DNA of 14,591 nucleotides, taken from NCBI GenBank assembly GCA_002372735.1, contig DFIE01000076.1, forward strand, positions 1 to 14,591. Reading direction: 5' to 3'. Every line of letters starts with the position of its first letter. The first letter of the stretch is position 1. The notes beneath the pieces are model-generated. The model made no database searches, was not told the origin of the DNA, and saw only the letters and a program-made list of their open reading frames with translations. Shown one piece after another: positions 1 to 7,060 of the stretch. Origin of the DNA: Clostridiales bacterium UBA3705 (lineage in GTDB: Bacteria > Bacillota_A > Clostridia > Oscillospirales > Oscillospiraceae). Made by a program: the position numbers and the translations under genes.

Positions 1-3000
1 GCGGTGACCACGCCGGGGGCGGGCCAGACGTCGTCGCCCTTGGAGACCTGCAGGTCGTTGCCGCTGACGCCGTAGATGTAATACACCACATGGTCCTCTT
101 CTCCGGCGTCGGCTGCCACGTCAAGGGTGCCGGTCTGGGGCTGGCCGTTCCGGTTCAGAATCAGCTTGTCATAGTCGGCCAGATCCAGCTCCAGGGTGTA
201 GTAGGGATGGTTGCCCTTGTCTGTGCCGGCGGCGGTCAGGGCGTGGCCGGGCCAGGCAGCATCCAGGTTGCCGGCGGGGCCCCAGGCCCAGGCGGACAGG
301 CTCTCGCCGTCCAGCTCGTCCACCACGTAGACGGTGACAGTGCGGCCGTCCTTCAGGTGCACCAGGGTGTCATCCTCGGCCACGGCCAGGGACTCGTTGC
401 GCTGGGCGGTGTGGACGGTGACGTCGGTGCTCAAAAGGCCGGTGTAGGTAAAGGCCAGCACAGCCAGCTCCCGGCGGGCGGTCAGGTCCGCGGCGGCCAG
501 GGTGACGGTGCCCTCCCCACCCTTGACGGAGATATGGGCAAAGTCAGAGGTGTAGCCGGTGTAGGTCAGCTTGTCGGCGTCATAGGTCACGGTGAGCAGG
601 CCGTTGTTCACATCCTCGGTCTCGGTGAGGGTGACGGTGACCTGGCCGTTTTCGGCCTCGCCGGTGCTGGGATCGGTAACAGTGGTGCGGATGACGCCCT
701 GCAGGGCATTGACTGCGCCGGTGACGGGGTTTTTGACCTCGTCGTCCGCGGCGGCGTTCAGCCGGGCCATGATATCGGCGGTCATCAGCGCATCACGGCT
801 GATGTGCAGGGGCTCCAGGGTCAGCTCGACAGGGGCTTCCGCCGCGGCAGGGGCGGCAGAGCCGTTTACGTACAGGCCGGCGGCGGGCCAGATGCCCTCG
901 CCGAAGTTGCCGGCGTTGTACAGCTTGCCGGTGGTGGGATTGTACATGATCAGCTCGGAGACGTTGTCCGCCTGGCGGGACCAGTAGATCCAGGTGCCGT
1001 CATAGTACAGGGACTGGTACTGCAGGCCGGCGCCCAGGCCGGTATCCACCACCAGGGTGGGAGCGGTCCAGTTAAAGCCGTTGCTGTAGCTCACGGTGGT
1101 GGTCCAGATCTTGCCGGTCTCATCCAGGAAGTAGTAGGCGCAGGAGGTGGAGCTGACGGTCCTGGCGCAGATGCCCACTGCATAGGCATCACCCACGTCG
1201 GTGCTGCTCAGATCCAGCAGACCGTAGGGGAGGCCGGAGAAGGTGCCCAGCTCTTCGTCCGTCTGGGGGGGCAGATTGCCCAGGATCAGGTATTTGGCAA
1301 AGGCGTAGCTGTAGAAGGTGTAGCCGGAGAAGCCTGTGGGCCCTCTTGCCATGCCGAAGGCAGGCACGTAGTTGGTGCCGTACTCCGTGGCCGCATAGGT
1401 GGTGCGGTTGATGCTGTAGATCACAGAGGTATCGCTGAGATCCAGGGTGGAGGCATACAGGGCGGAGGCAGACTGCATCATGGCGTTGTGCAGATACAGC
1501 GGATTGCCGTTCAGGGTGACACCATTGTTGGTGCGCTTGGTCCAGGTGGGCAGGTTGTTGGCGTTGAAGTAGGAGAAGTAGACGTTGCCCTCCTCGTCCC
1601 AGATGATGGTGCTGAGCTCCTTGTTCACCGCCTCAACGTTCACGGTGCAGCTGCCCTTGACGGCGCTGTTGGCGTTGGAGGTGGCGGTGATGACCGCGGT
1701 GCCCTTGGCCACTGCGGTGACGTGGCCGTTCTGGTCCACGGTGGCAACCCCGGTGTTATCAGAGGACCAGGTGACGGTGCGGTCGCTGGCAGTCAGCGGG
1801 GTGACCTTGGCCACCAGGTCGGCGGAGCCGCCCTTGTACAGGTCCAGGGTGTCGGGGGTGACGCTTACCGCAGAGACCGCGTAGGGATCGACCTCATAAG
1901 AGATGGTGGTCTTGACGTAGAGATAGATCTTGTTGGTGGTGGCGGTGCTCAGGCTGTAGGTGCTGTTGTAATAGCGCAGATAGCGGCTGTTCACGCCCAA
2001 AATGTTGGACGAAGCGGTATAAGTCCAGCTGTTATAGGAGTTGGAGGTGCTGATGCTCAGCGTGGTGCTGGTATTGCTGGTATGGCGCAGATAGTTGCTG
2101 CCGTTCATCAGCTTGATGCCGGAGCTGGCAGTCCAGACGGCGGTGGTGGGCACGTCGGCGGATTCCATATAGGGCTTGTTGCCGGTGTCAGAGCTGCCGG
2201 CCTTGACGGTGACGGCGGTGGCAGTGACGGTGTTGCTGTAGCTGCCGGCGGTGTAGCCCAGCACATGGGCGGTACCGGCGGCGTTTACCTCGGCAATGAC
2301 ATAGTCGTTGCCGGCGCTCAGGCTGTCGGCGAGGACGTAGACGGTCTTTTCCACATGGGTGTTGTTGTTGACCTTGACCGCCACGGCGGCCTCATTGCCT
2401 GCATAGTCGCCCACAAAGACGGCCACATAGCCTCTGGCGTTGGCGATGGCATTGGAGGCATCCAGGGTGATGGAGGCGGTGGGTGCGCCGGGGGCCTGCT
2501 CGGCATAGACGGTCTCGCCGTCCAGACTCAGCACGGCCACATAGGCCAGGTTCTTGTCGTCGGCGGCGGAGACGGTAAGGGTATTGCCGGTGAGGGTGGC
2601 GTTCTCCACGGTGGGGGCGGTGTTGTCCACGATAAAGTCATAGCCCACAAACGCGCCGCTGCCCAGGGTGTTGGCCCGCAGCAGGCTCTCAAAGCCGGCA
2701 TTGTCCAGCGCAGCGGAATCCGCGGCGTTGAAGCTGCCCTTTTGCATCATGCCGTAGTACTCGGGGATGGCGTAGAAGCCCACACGGAAGCGGTCGTTCT
2801 CGGCCAGGCCGTAGGAGGACACGGTCTTGTTGATGCCGTAGAGCTTGGTCATGGTGTTCTGCCAGCCGGCAGAGGCGGAGTAGAACTGGCCGGCAACGTT
2901 GTTTGCGGTCACGGAGGCGGTGATCACATCGGTGACCTTGTGGTCGCTGTCCAGCTTGGTCACGGCAAAGCCGGTGGTGGCAGCCGAGCGGATCAGATTG

Positions 3001-6000
3001 TAGGAGATCCGCATCAGATTGGTGTTGGAGCTGACGGCCAGCCGGTCGGCGGGGAAGCTCTGCTCCACCATGTAGGGGTTGCCGGAGAACTTGACGTTGG
3101 AGCCGGCATAGTTCACCATGAGATAGTTGGTGTCAGCGCTGCCGGAGTAGGCCAGGCGCTGCGCGCCGTACAGGCCATCCACGTAGGACATGTTGTCAAA
3201 CATGGAGGGCTCGGTCCAGGAGCCGTAGAAGCCCAGGATGGGGATGGAGTGCTGGCTGCCGTCAGAGCAGGTCAGCACGGTGAAGCCCTCCAGATAGGCG
3301 CCCTTGGCATAGGCGGCCAGGGCGGCACGCTGGTCGGCAGTGAGGTCGATGTTCACCTGCACCTGGGCAGAGCCGTGGGCAGGCACGGTGTAGGCCCCGG
3401 CAGGGGTCTCGGCGGGCTCCCAGCTCAGCAGCAGGTAGGCGTCCCGGGAGGTCACAGCGCCGTCCGCGTCCAGGTCGGCCACGGCCAGATCCAGGTTGGC
3501 GGCATCCTCGTTGCCGGCAAGGCAGGCCAGGATGGCATCGGCATCCAGCGCGTCGGTGGCGCCGTCCTTGTTGACGTCATGGCCGTCTGCAGGGGTCTCG
3601 GCCCCGTCCCAGACGTAGCTCACGCCGCCGGCAGGCAGCATGGTGGTGCCCCGGGCCAGGAATTCGCCGCTGAGCTTCTGGCTGAACAGATCGGTGTTGA
3701 GGGTGTAGGTCAGCACGTTGTCGGTAAGGTTGTAGACGGTAAAGCCGAAGCTGTAGGTGCCGGCCTTGTCGGCGTCCTCGCCCAGCTCCACCTTGACCTT
3801 GCCGTCGGCGGCTGCGCCGGTCTTGACGGTGAGGTTGTCGTCAGACTGGCTCATCATGATCACAGAGGGAGAGTGGATGGCCTTGCTGACCTCGACCAGG
3901 CCTGCGCCCTGCCGCAGCACGGGCAGATACTCGTTCTCCGGCTGCATGGGGGTGGCGGTGGACATCAGAAGGCTCTGCAGGATGGCCCGGGTGGAATAGT
4001 TCTGGGCCAGGGCCTCGTTTTTGGCGGAGATGGGATTCTCCCGCAGATACTCGGCCAGCACGGCGGTGAGGCCGGTGATGTGGGGCGCGGCCATGGAGGT
4101 ACCGGACATGTTCTCGTACTGGTCAGAACCGCCGGCAGTGCCGCCGCTGGTCTTGTGGGTGCCGTTGACGGAGTAGATATCGCCGCCGGGGGCGGTGATT
4201 TCGGGCTTCATCACCAGAGAGCCGGGCACGCCCCAGGAGGAGAAGTCGGTGATGGTGGCCTGGGAGCGGTCAATCACCACAGACTTTTCTGTGTTGGTCA
4301 CCTGGACGGAGCCGGTGTAATAGTCGATGCCGCCGGTGGTGTTGTGGGCGGAGGAGGTCTGCTTGATCATGTTGGCATCCTTCAGGGTGATAGTCACCAT
4401 GGGGAAGGTGCCGGTAAAGTCGCTCAGGTCCATGTAGATGGTGCCGTCGGCGTTGTTGGCAATGATCACCGCCTTGGGGTTGTAGGACTTGGCGTTCTCG
4501 CCCTTTTCCACAAAGGAGATGGCGCCGCGGTTGACAATGACCACCTTGCCGGACAGGCTGACCGCGCTGTTCACCGCGGCGTAGTCCGCGGCCTCGCCGG
4601 TGGCGTCGATGTACACATAGGAGTAGCTGCCCACAATGGTGGTGAGGGCGGGGTTGGTGTAGGTGGTGCCCTCCTCCTCATTGCCGGTGGACTCGTAGTA
4701 GTACACGTCGTTGCCGTTGTTGAAGTTCATGGGGGTGCCCTTGGTCATGGTGTTCTGGGCCGCCGCCACGCAGAGGCTGTTGACAAAGGAGCCGGGGGAA
4801 CCGCCGGTGTGATAGTACACGTCGTCCTTGTACAGGTTGCCGGAGGGGGTATAGAAGGCAAAGTCGTAGGAGTTGCCTGCGGAGATGGAGACCACCATGC
4901 CCTCGTTGTGGGCCTTGTTGGTCAGGTTGTTCAAAACGCTCTGATACTCGTCGGAGAAGGAGAAGCCCTGCACCGAGGAGCCCAGAGACAGGTTGACCAC
5001 GTCGCAGTCCAAGGCGATGGCGTCCTCGATGGCGACCATGTAGTCGGAGTCATAGGCGCCGCCGGCCTTGCCGAAGACCTTCATGACCAGCAGCTGGGCG
5101 TCGGGCGCCATACCCACGGCGCCGACGGCGTCCACCGCCTCGTTGTGGGCCGAGCCGATGTAGCGGTTGGCGGCGGCAATGCCCGCCACGTGGGAGCCGT
5201 GCTCGCCCTGGGTGTCAGCCAGGTGGGTGACGTCGGTGTCGCCGTCTACGTAGTTGAAGCCGTAGACGATCTTGGTGCGGCCGCCGTTGAGCGCCTGGGC
5301 GGTGACGGAGCTCATCTTCTGCCGGGCGTTGAGCTGGGACAGGACGGTGCTGATGTCGTCCACATCCATGAGCTCATTGGTGGCGCCGGCCTTGCCCACA
5401 GAGTAGGTGAAGGGCTCGTCCGCAAAGGACTGGTGGGAGGTGTCGATGCCGGTATCAATGATGGCAATCCGGCTGCCGGCGCCGGTGTAGCCGTCCTCCC
5501 AGGCATCCACGGCGCCTACCATGGTGTCGCTGGTGTTGGCGGTGTTGGGCTGGGCAGCGTCGCCGGGGGCCTCTTCCACAGGGGCCTCATAGCGGTTTTC
5601 CAGGAACACGCGGTCTACGCCGGGCACCTGACGGATGGCGTCCAGGTCGCCGTAGCGGACGTTGGCGGACAGAATATTCGCCGCCAGGGTGATGTGCCAC
5701 TTCACGTCCAGGGTGCTGCCGATGGCCGCCTCGATGCGGGCCTGCACAGCATCCTGCTCGGCGCGCAGGCTGTCACGGTAGGCAACAGCCTCTGCATTGG
5801 TGGCCACGCCCTCCATGGAGAAGCCGGCATCCAGGGTGGAAGCGCCATCCAGGACAATGGATACACGTACCAGGTCGGTGGCGGCAAAGGGCTCCTGCGC
5901 CTGTTCGGGGGCAGCGGGCTCCTCCTCCACCTCGCCCAGCTTGTGGACGCCCAGGGTGGCGGGGTCGATCCCGGTGAGCTCCAGACTCCGGCCCTGCTCA

Positions 6001-6098
6001 ACAGGCGCCGCACCGGCCGCGGGGACCAGGTAGGCAAAGAGCATGGCAAGCACCAGAGCCGCCGCCAGGATCCGACGGGACAAATGGGTGTGCTTCAT
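1..6098 (-). CDS. Secreted multidomain S8 subtilase (lactocepin/C5a-peptidase-like), 3' end off window
   Basis: Exported serine protease, 2032 codons visible and still open at the left edge. The start is ATG at 6098 with AAGGAG nine bases upstream. Order of parts: signal peptide (KHTHLSRR, then a hydrophobic core; cleavage near AGA-A, residue 30); I9-like propeptide about 77-170; catalytic domain with Asp215 (IIDTGID), His300 (GEHGSHVAG), oxyanion Asn409 (SAGNS) and Ser668 (MSGTSMAAPH); PA insert about 470-590 (VVIVNRG); Fn3_5-like domain 746-961, interrupted by a dockerin-like pair at 841-892; lactocepin-like middle region 962-1155; Ig/Fn3-like 1155-1248 (DNTAPT); an unrecognised YLR-repeat module 1249-1397; Big_2 1408-1488; propeller-like region 1489-1785; cohesin-like 1814-1901; CBM26-like 1920-2010. 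All catalytic residues are present, so it should be active. Its substrate is unknown. Any C-terminal anchor (LPXTG or SLH) is beyond the window. It contains essentially no TTA, CTA or TCA codons. Confidence 0.95.
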   Translation of the reverse strand, partial: MKHTHLSRRILAAALVLAMLFAYLVPAAGAAPVEQGRSLELTGIDPATLGVHKLGEVEEEPAAPEQAQEPFAATDLVRVSIVLDGASTLDAGFSMEGVATNAEAVAYRDSLRAEQDAVQARIEAAIGSTLDVKWHITLAANILSANVRYGDLDAIRQVPGVDRVFLENRYEAPVEEAPGDAAQPNTANTSDTMVGAVDAWEDGYTGAGSRIAIIDTGIDTSHQSFADEPFTYSVGKAGATNELMDVDDISTVLSQLNARQKMSSVTAQALNGGRTKIVYGFNYVDGDTDVTHLADTQGEHGSHVAGIAAANRYIGSAHNEAVDAVGAVGMAPDAQLLVMKVFGKAGGAYDSDYMVAIEDAIALDCDVVNLSLGSSVQGFSFSDEYQSVLNNLTNKAHNEGMVVSISAGNSYDFAFYTPSGNLYKDDVYYHTGGSPGSFVNSLCVAAAQNTMTKGTPMNFNNGNDVYYYESTGNEEEGTTYTNPALTTIVGSYSYVYIDATGEAADYAAVNSAVSLSGKVVIVNRGAISFVEKGENAKSYNPKAVIIANNADGTIYMDLSDFTGTFPMVTITLKDANMIKQTSSAHNTTGGIDYYTGSVQVTNTEKSVVIDRSQATITDFSSWGVPGSLVMKPEITAPGGDIYSVNGTHKTSGGTAGGSDQYENMSGTSMAAPHITGLTAVLAEYLRENPISAKNEALAQNYSTRAILQSLLMSTATPMQPENEYLPVLRQGAGLVEVSKAIHSPSVIMMSQSDDNLTVKTGAAADGKVKVELGEDADKAGTYSFGFTVYNLTDNVLTYTLNTDLFSQKLSGEFLARGTTMLPAGGVSYVWDGAETPADGHDVNKDGATDALDADAILACLAGNEDAANLDLAVADLDADGAVTSRDAYLLLSWEPAETPAGAYTVPAHGSAQVQVNIDLTADQRAALAAYAKGAYLEGFTVLTCSDGSQHSIPILGFYGSWTEPSMFDNMSYVDGLYGAQRLAYSGSADTNYLMVNYAGSNVKFSGNPYMVEQSFPADRLAVSSNTNLMRISYNLIRSAATTGFAVTKLDSDHKVTDVITASVTANNVAGQFYSASAGWQNTMTKLYGINKTVSSYGLAENDRFRVGFYAIPEYYGMMQKGSFNAADSAALDNAGFESLLRANTLGSGAFVGYDFIVDNTAPTVENATLTGNTLTVSAADDKNLAYVAVLSLDGETVYAEQAPGAPTASITLDASNAIANARGYVAVFVGDYAGNEAAVAVKVNNNTHVEKTVYVLADSLSAGNDYVIAEVNAAGTAHVLGYTAGSYSNTVTATAVTVKAGSSDTGNKPYMESADVPTTAVWTASSGIKLMNGSNYLRHTSNTSTTLSISTSNSYNSWTYTASSNILGVNSRYLRYYNSTYSLSTATTNKIYLYVKTTISYEVDPYAVSAVSVTPDTLDLYKGGSADLVAKVTPLTASDRTVTWSSDNTGVATVDQNGHVTAVAKGTAVITATSNANSAVKGSCTVNVEAVNKELSTIIWDEEGNVYFSYFNANNLPTWTKRTNNGVTLNGNPLYLHNAMMQSASALYASTLDLSDTSVIYSINRTTYAATEYGTNYVPAFGMARGPTGFSGYTFYSYAFAKYLILGNLPPQTDEELGTFSGLPYGLLDLSSTDVGDAYAVGICARTVSSTSCAYYFLDETGKIWTTTVSYSNGFNWTAPTLVVDTGLGAGLQYQSLYYDGTWIYWSRQADNVSELIMYNPTTGKLYNAGNFGEGIWPAAGLYVNGSAAPAAAEAPVELTLEPLHISRDALMTADIMARLNAAADDEVKNPVTGAVNALQGVIRTTVTDPSTGEAENGQVTVTLTETEDVNNGLLTVTYDADKLTYTGYTSDFAHISVKGGEGTVTLAAADLTARRELAVLAFTYTGLLSTDVTVHTAQRNESLAVAEDDTLVHLKDGRTVTVYVVDELDGESLSAWAWGPAGNLDAAWPGHALTAAGTDKGNHPYYTLELDLADYDKLILNRNGQPQTGTLDVAADAGEEDHVVYYIYGVSGNDLQVSKGDDVWPAPGVVT
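69..341 (-). other. CBM26-like starch-binding module in the subtilase (residues about 1920-2010)
   Basis: The segment opens with a TVTVYVVDE strand. It has paired tryptophans W1937 and W1939 (SAWAWG), then W1949 in AAWPGH, a KLILNRNG strand at about 1979-1985, and QTG at 1988-1990. This matches the CBM25/26 pattern: two aromatics two apart, a Trp about ten residues later followed by PG, and a strand of the VIFNN type ending in QTGD. In characterised CBM26 modules, recalled from memory, the aromatic trio contacts the starch helix. The assignment is by motif only, and binding is inferred. Confidence 0.55.
396..659 (-). other. Cohesin-like beta domain in the subtilase (residues about 1814-1901)
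   Basis: The pattern is NNGLLTVTYDADKLTYTGY (1831 onward), then a GEGTVTLAAAD strand and LAVLAFTYTG. This is the order of conserved strands in type I cohesins and related bacterial adhesin folds (a YDxxxL strand, then a G-x-V-x-L strand, then a L-A-x-L-x-F strand). It is shorter (about 88 residues) than a standard cohesin of about 140, so it may be a reduced relative that does not bind dockerin. Confidence 0.4.
3400..3602. repeat. In-frame direct repeat flanking the dockerin-like module
   Basis: The 14-mer gcaggggtctcggc occurs at 3400-3413 and again at 3589-3602, exactly 189 bases (63 codons) apart. In protein it encodes the shared AETPA core of WDGAETPA (from W830) and WEPAETPA (from W893). 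The flanking bases are partly conserved as well. The repeat bounds the dockerin cassette on both sides. Confidence 0.85.
3423..3578 (-). other. Dockerin-like tandem calcium loops nested in the Fn3-like domain (residues 841-892)
   Basis: There are two EF-hand-type loops with the dockerin spacing. The first has D841, N843, D845 and D852 (DVNKDGATDALD). The second has D875, D877, D879 and D886 (DLDADGAVTSRD). Each is followed by a short helix (ADAILACLAG and AYLLL). Fn3_5-like sequence occurs on both sides: NLTDNVLTYTL before, and VPAHGSAQVQVNID plus IPILGFYGSW after. The module is therefore inserted into that domain rather than sitting at the C-terminus as in most cellulosomal enzymes. Confidence 0.75.
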
Positions 6099-6107
6099 AA
6101 AATTCGT

Positions 6108-6113
6108 CTCCTT
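6108..6113 (-). promoter_or_regulatory. Ribosome binding site of the subtilase gene
   Basis: AAGGAG on the minus strand with a nine-base spacer to ATG at 6098. It fixes the start directly in front of a typical signal peptide. Confidence 0.85.
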
Positions 6114-6133
6114 TTCGTGAGAATTTGCCATGT

Positions 6134-6164
6134 ATATTAAAACATTTTTGCGGGGGAAAATCAA
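6134..6164 (-). promoter_or_regulatory. Possible sigma-A promoter for the subtilase gene
   Basis: On the minus strand TTGATT (6159-6164) lies 17 bases from TTTAAT (6136-6141), overlapping TAATAT (6134-6139). It sits in the AT-rich spacer and would give a leader of about 30 nt containing the SD. The hexamers are imperfect and other AT-rich choices exist nearby, so this is tentative. I saw no operator or riboswitch in 6165-6289. Confidence 0.4.
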
Positions 6165-6289
6165 TTTCTATTTCCCGATTTGCAGCAGGGAACAAAAATT
6201 TCGTCATTTCCCGCTCATTCGGCGATATTATTTTATCATTTTTAGCAATAATGCCTATGTTTGTGTGGAAAATATGTATAGAATATGTG

Positions 6290-6317
6290 AAAAGAGCGGC
6301 GTTTCCGCCGCTCTTTT
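6290..6317 (-). terminator. Strong hairpin terminator of the envelope operon
   Basis: A perfect 12-bp stem (aaaagagcggcg / cgccgctctttt) with loop tttc, beginning 26 bases past the stop of the last operon gene. The A/T-rich stem ends supply a T-run when read on the minus strand (CTCTTTT). It is symmetrical, so it could also work on the plus strand. It separates the five-gene operon from the subtilase gene. Confidence 0.85.
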
Positions 6318-6342
6318 ATGTCGTATAAAGATGCAAAACAAG

Positions 6343-7032
6343 TCACAAAAACAGCTTGCGCTCCAGGTACTCCCGCATGGGACGGATCAGCGCCGCCAGC
6401 AGCAAAAACAGGCCGAACAGGGAGAAAAAGCTGACCGTGTACAGCGACCAGGTGAACATTTTTGTGCCGAAGGTGATATGCTCAAACATCTCGATCAGCA
6501 TGGTGCTGCCGCCGATGGCGATGAGCAGCCCGCCGGTGATATACAGCTTGCCGCCCTTGACGTACCGGAACAGGGCCACCGACACCACGCACAGCAGGCC
6601 CACCAGCATCACCACCGGGAAGGCAAAGGACAAAAACCACCGGCCCCCGTTGTACAGGCAGATGTACAGCAGATACCCGCAAGTCAGGGCAAAGAACAGG
6701 GGCAGGAACACCAGGGGGTGGGGCTTGTCAAACCAGCTGGGGAAGAAAAAGGAAAAATACACCACCGCAATGCCCAGCATCACATAGCCGGACCAGCTCA
6801 CGGCGTTGTAGGTTTTCAGGCAGAAGATCAGTGCCGACAGGCACACCGCCATGCACACCACCGTGAAGAAGGCCAGAAAGGGATACCGGCTGCTCTTGGG
6901 GGGCATGGGGTACCGGTCCGGAAAGGTCTGGGCCGGTGGCTCGGTACACACCGGGTTCCACACCGGGGTATGGCAAAGGGGACAGCGGGCGACGCCCTCG
7001 GTCAGGCGCACGCCGCATTTGACACAGTACAT
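6343..7032 (-). CDS. Zinc-ribbon multi-pass membrane protein (DUF6320-like)
   Basis: 229 residues. The N-terminus is a zinc ribbon, CVKC (C3, C6) and CPLC (C17, C20), followed by a Pro-rich linker and about six hydrophobic segments between residue 50 and 215. It ends in a basic tail (RPMREYLERK). The ATG at 7032 is chosen over an in-frame ATG at 7098 because AAGGAGGAG lies just before it and the extra codons would run into the end of the upstream gene. The gap to that gene is 28 bases, and it is the last gene of the operon. The layout fits the family I recall as DUF6320, often beside an alcohol-acetyltransferase-type gene; that name is from memory. Function is unknown; a membrane partner for the acyltransferase is an inference. 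Confidence 0.85.
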   Translation of the reverse strand: MYCVKCGVRLTEGVARCPLCHTPVWNPVCTEPPAQTFPDRYPMPPKSSRYPFLAFFTVVCMAVCLSALIFCLKTYNAVSWSGYVMLGIAVVYFSFFFPSWFDKPHPLVFLPLFFALTCGYLLYICLYNGGRWFLSFAFPVVMLVGLLCVVSVALFRYVKGGKLYITGGLLIAIGGSTMLIEMFEHITFGTKMFTWSLYTVSFFSLFGLFLLLAALIRPMREYLERKLFL

Positions 7033-7060
7033 AGCTCCTCCTTTGGAAGGGAAAACGGGA

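Noticed and set aside
90..6140. 2016-residue plus-strand ORF as a real protein
   Set aside because: It is the codon-aligned antisense of a subtilase with signal peptide and intact catalytic triad. Its translation is low-complexity Gly/Val/His with no domain, and it lacks an RBS.
6165..6289. Riboswitch or operator upstream of the subtilase
   Set aside because: AT-rich with no paired elements or inverted repeats that I could find beyond the terminator hairpin.
6130..6328. Short plus-strand ORFs in the AT-rich spacer
   Set aside because: They cross the subtilase promoter and the hairpin terminator and have no convincing SD.
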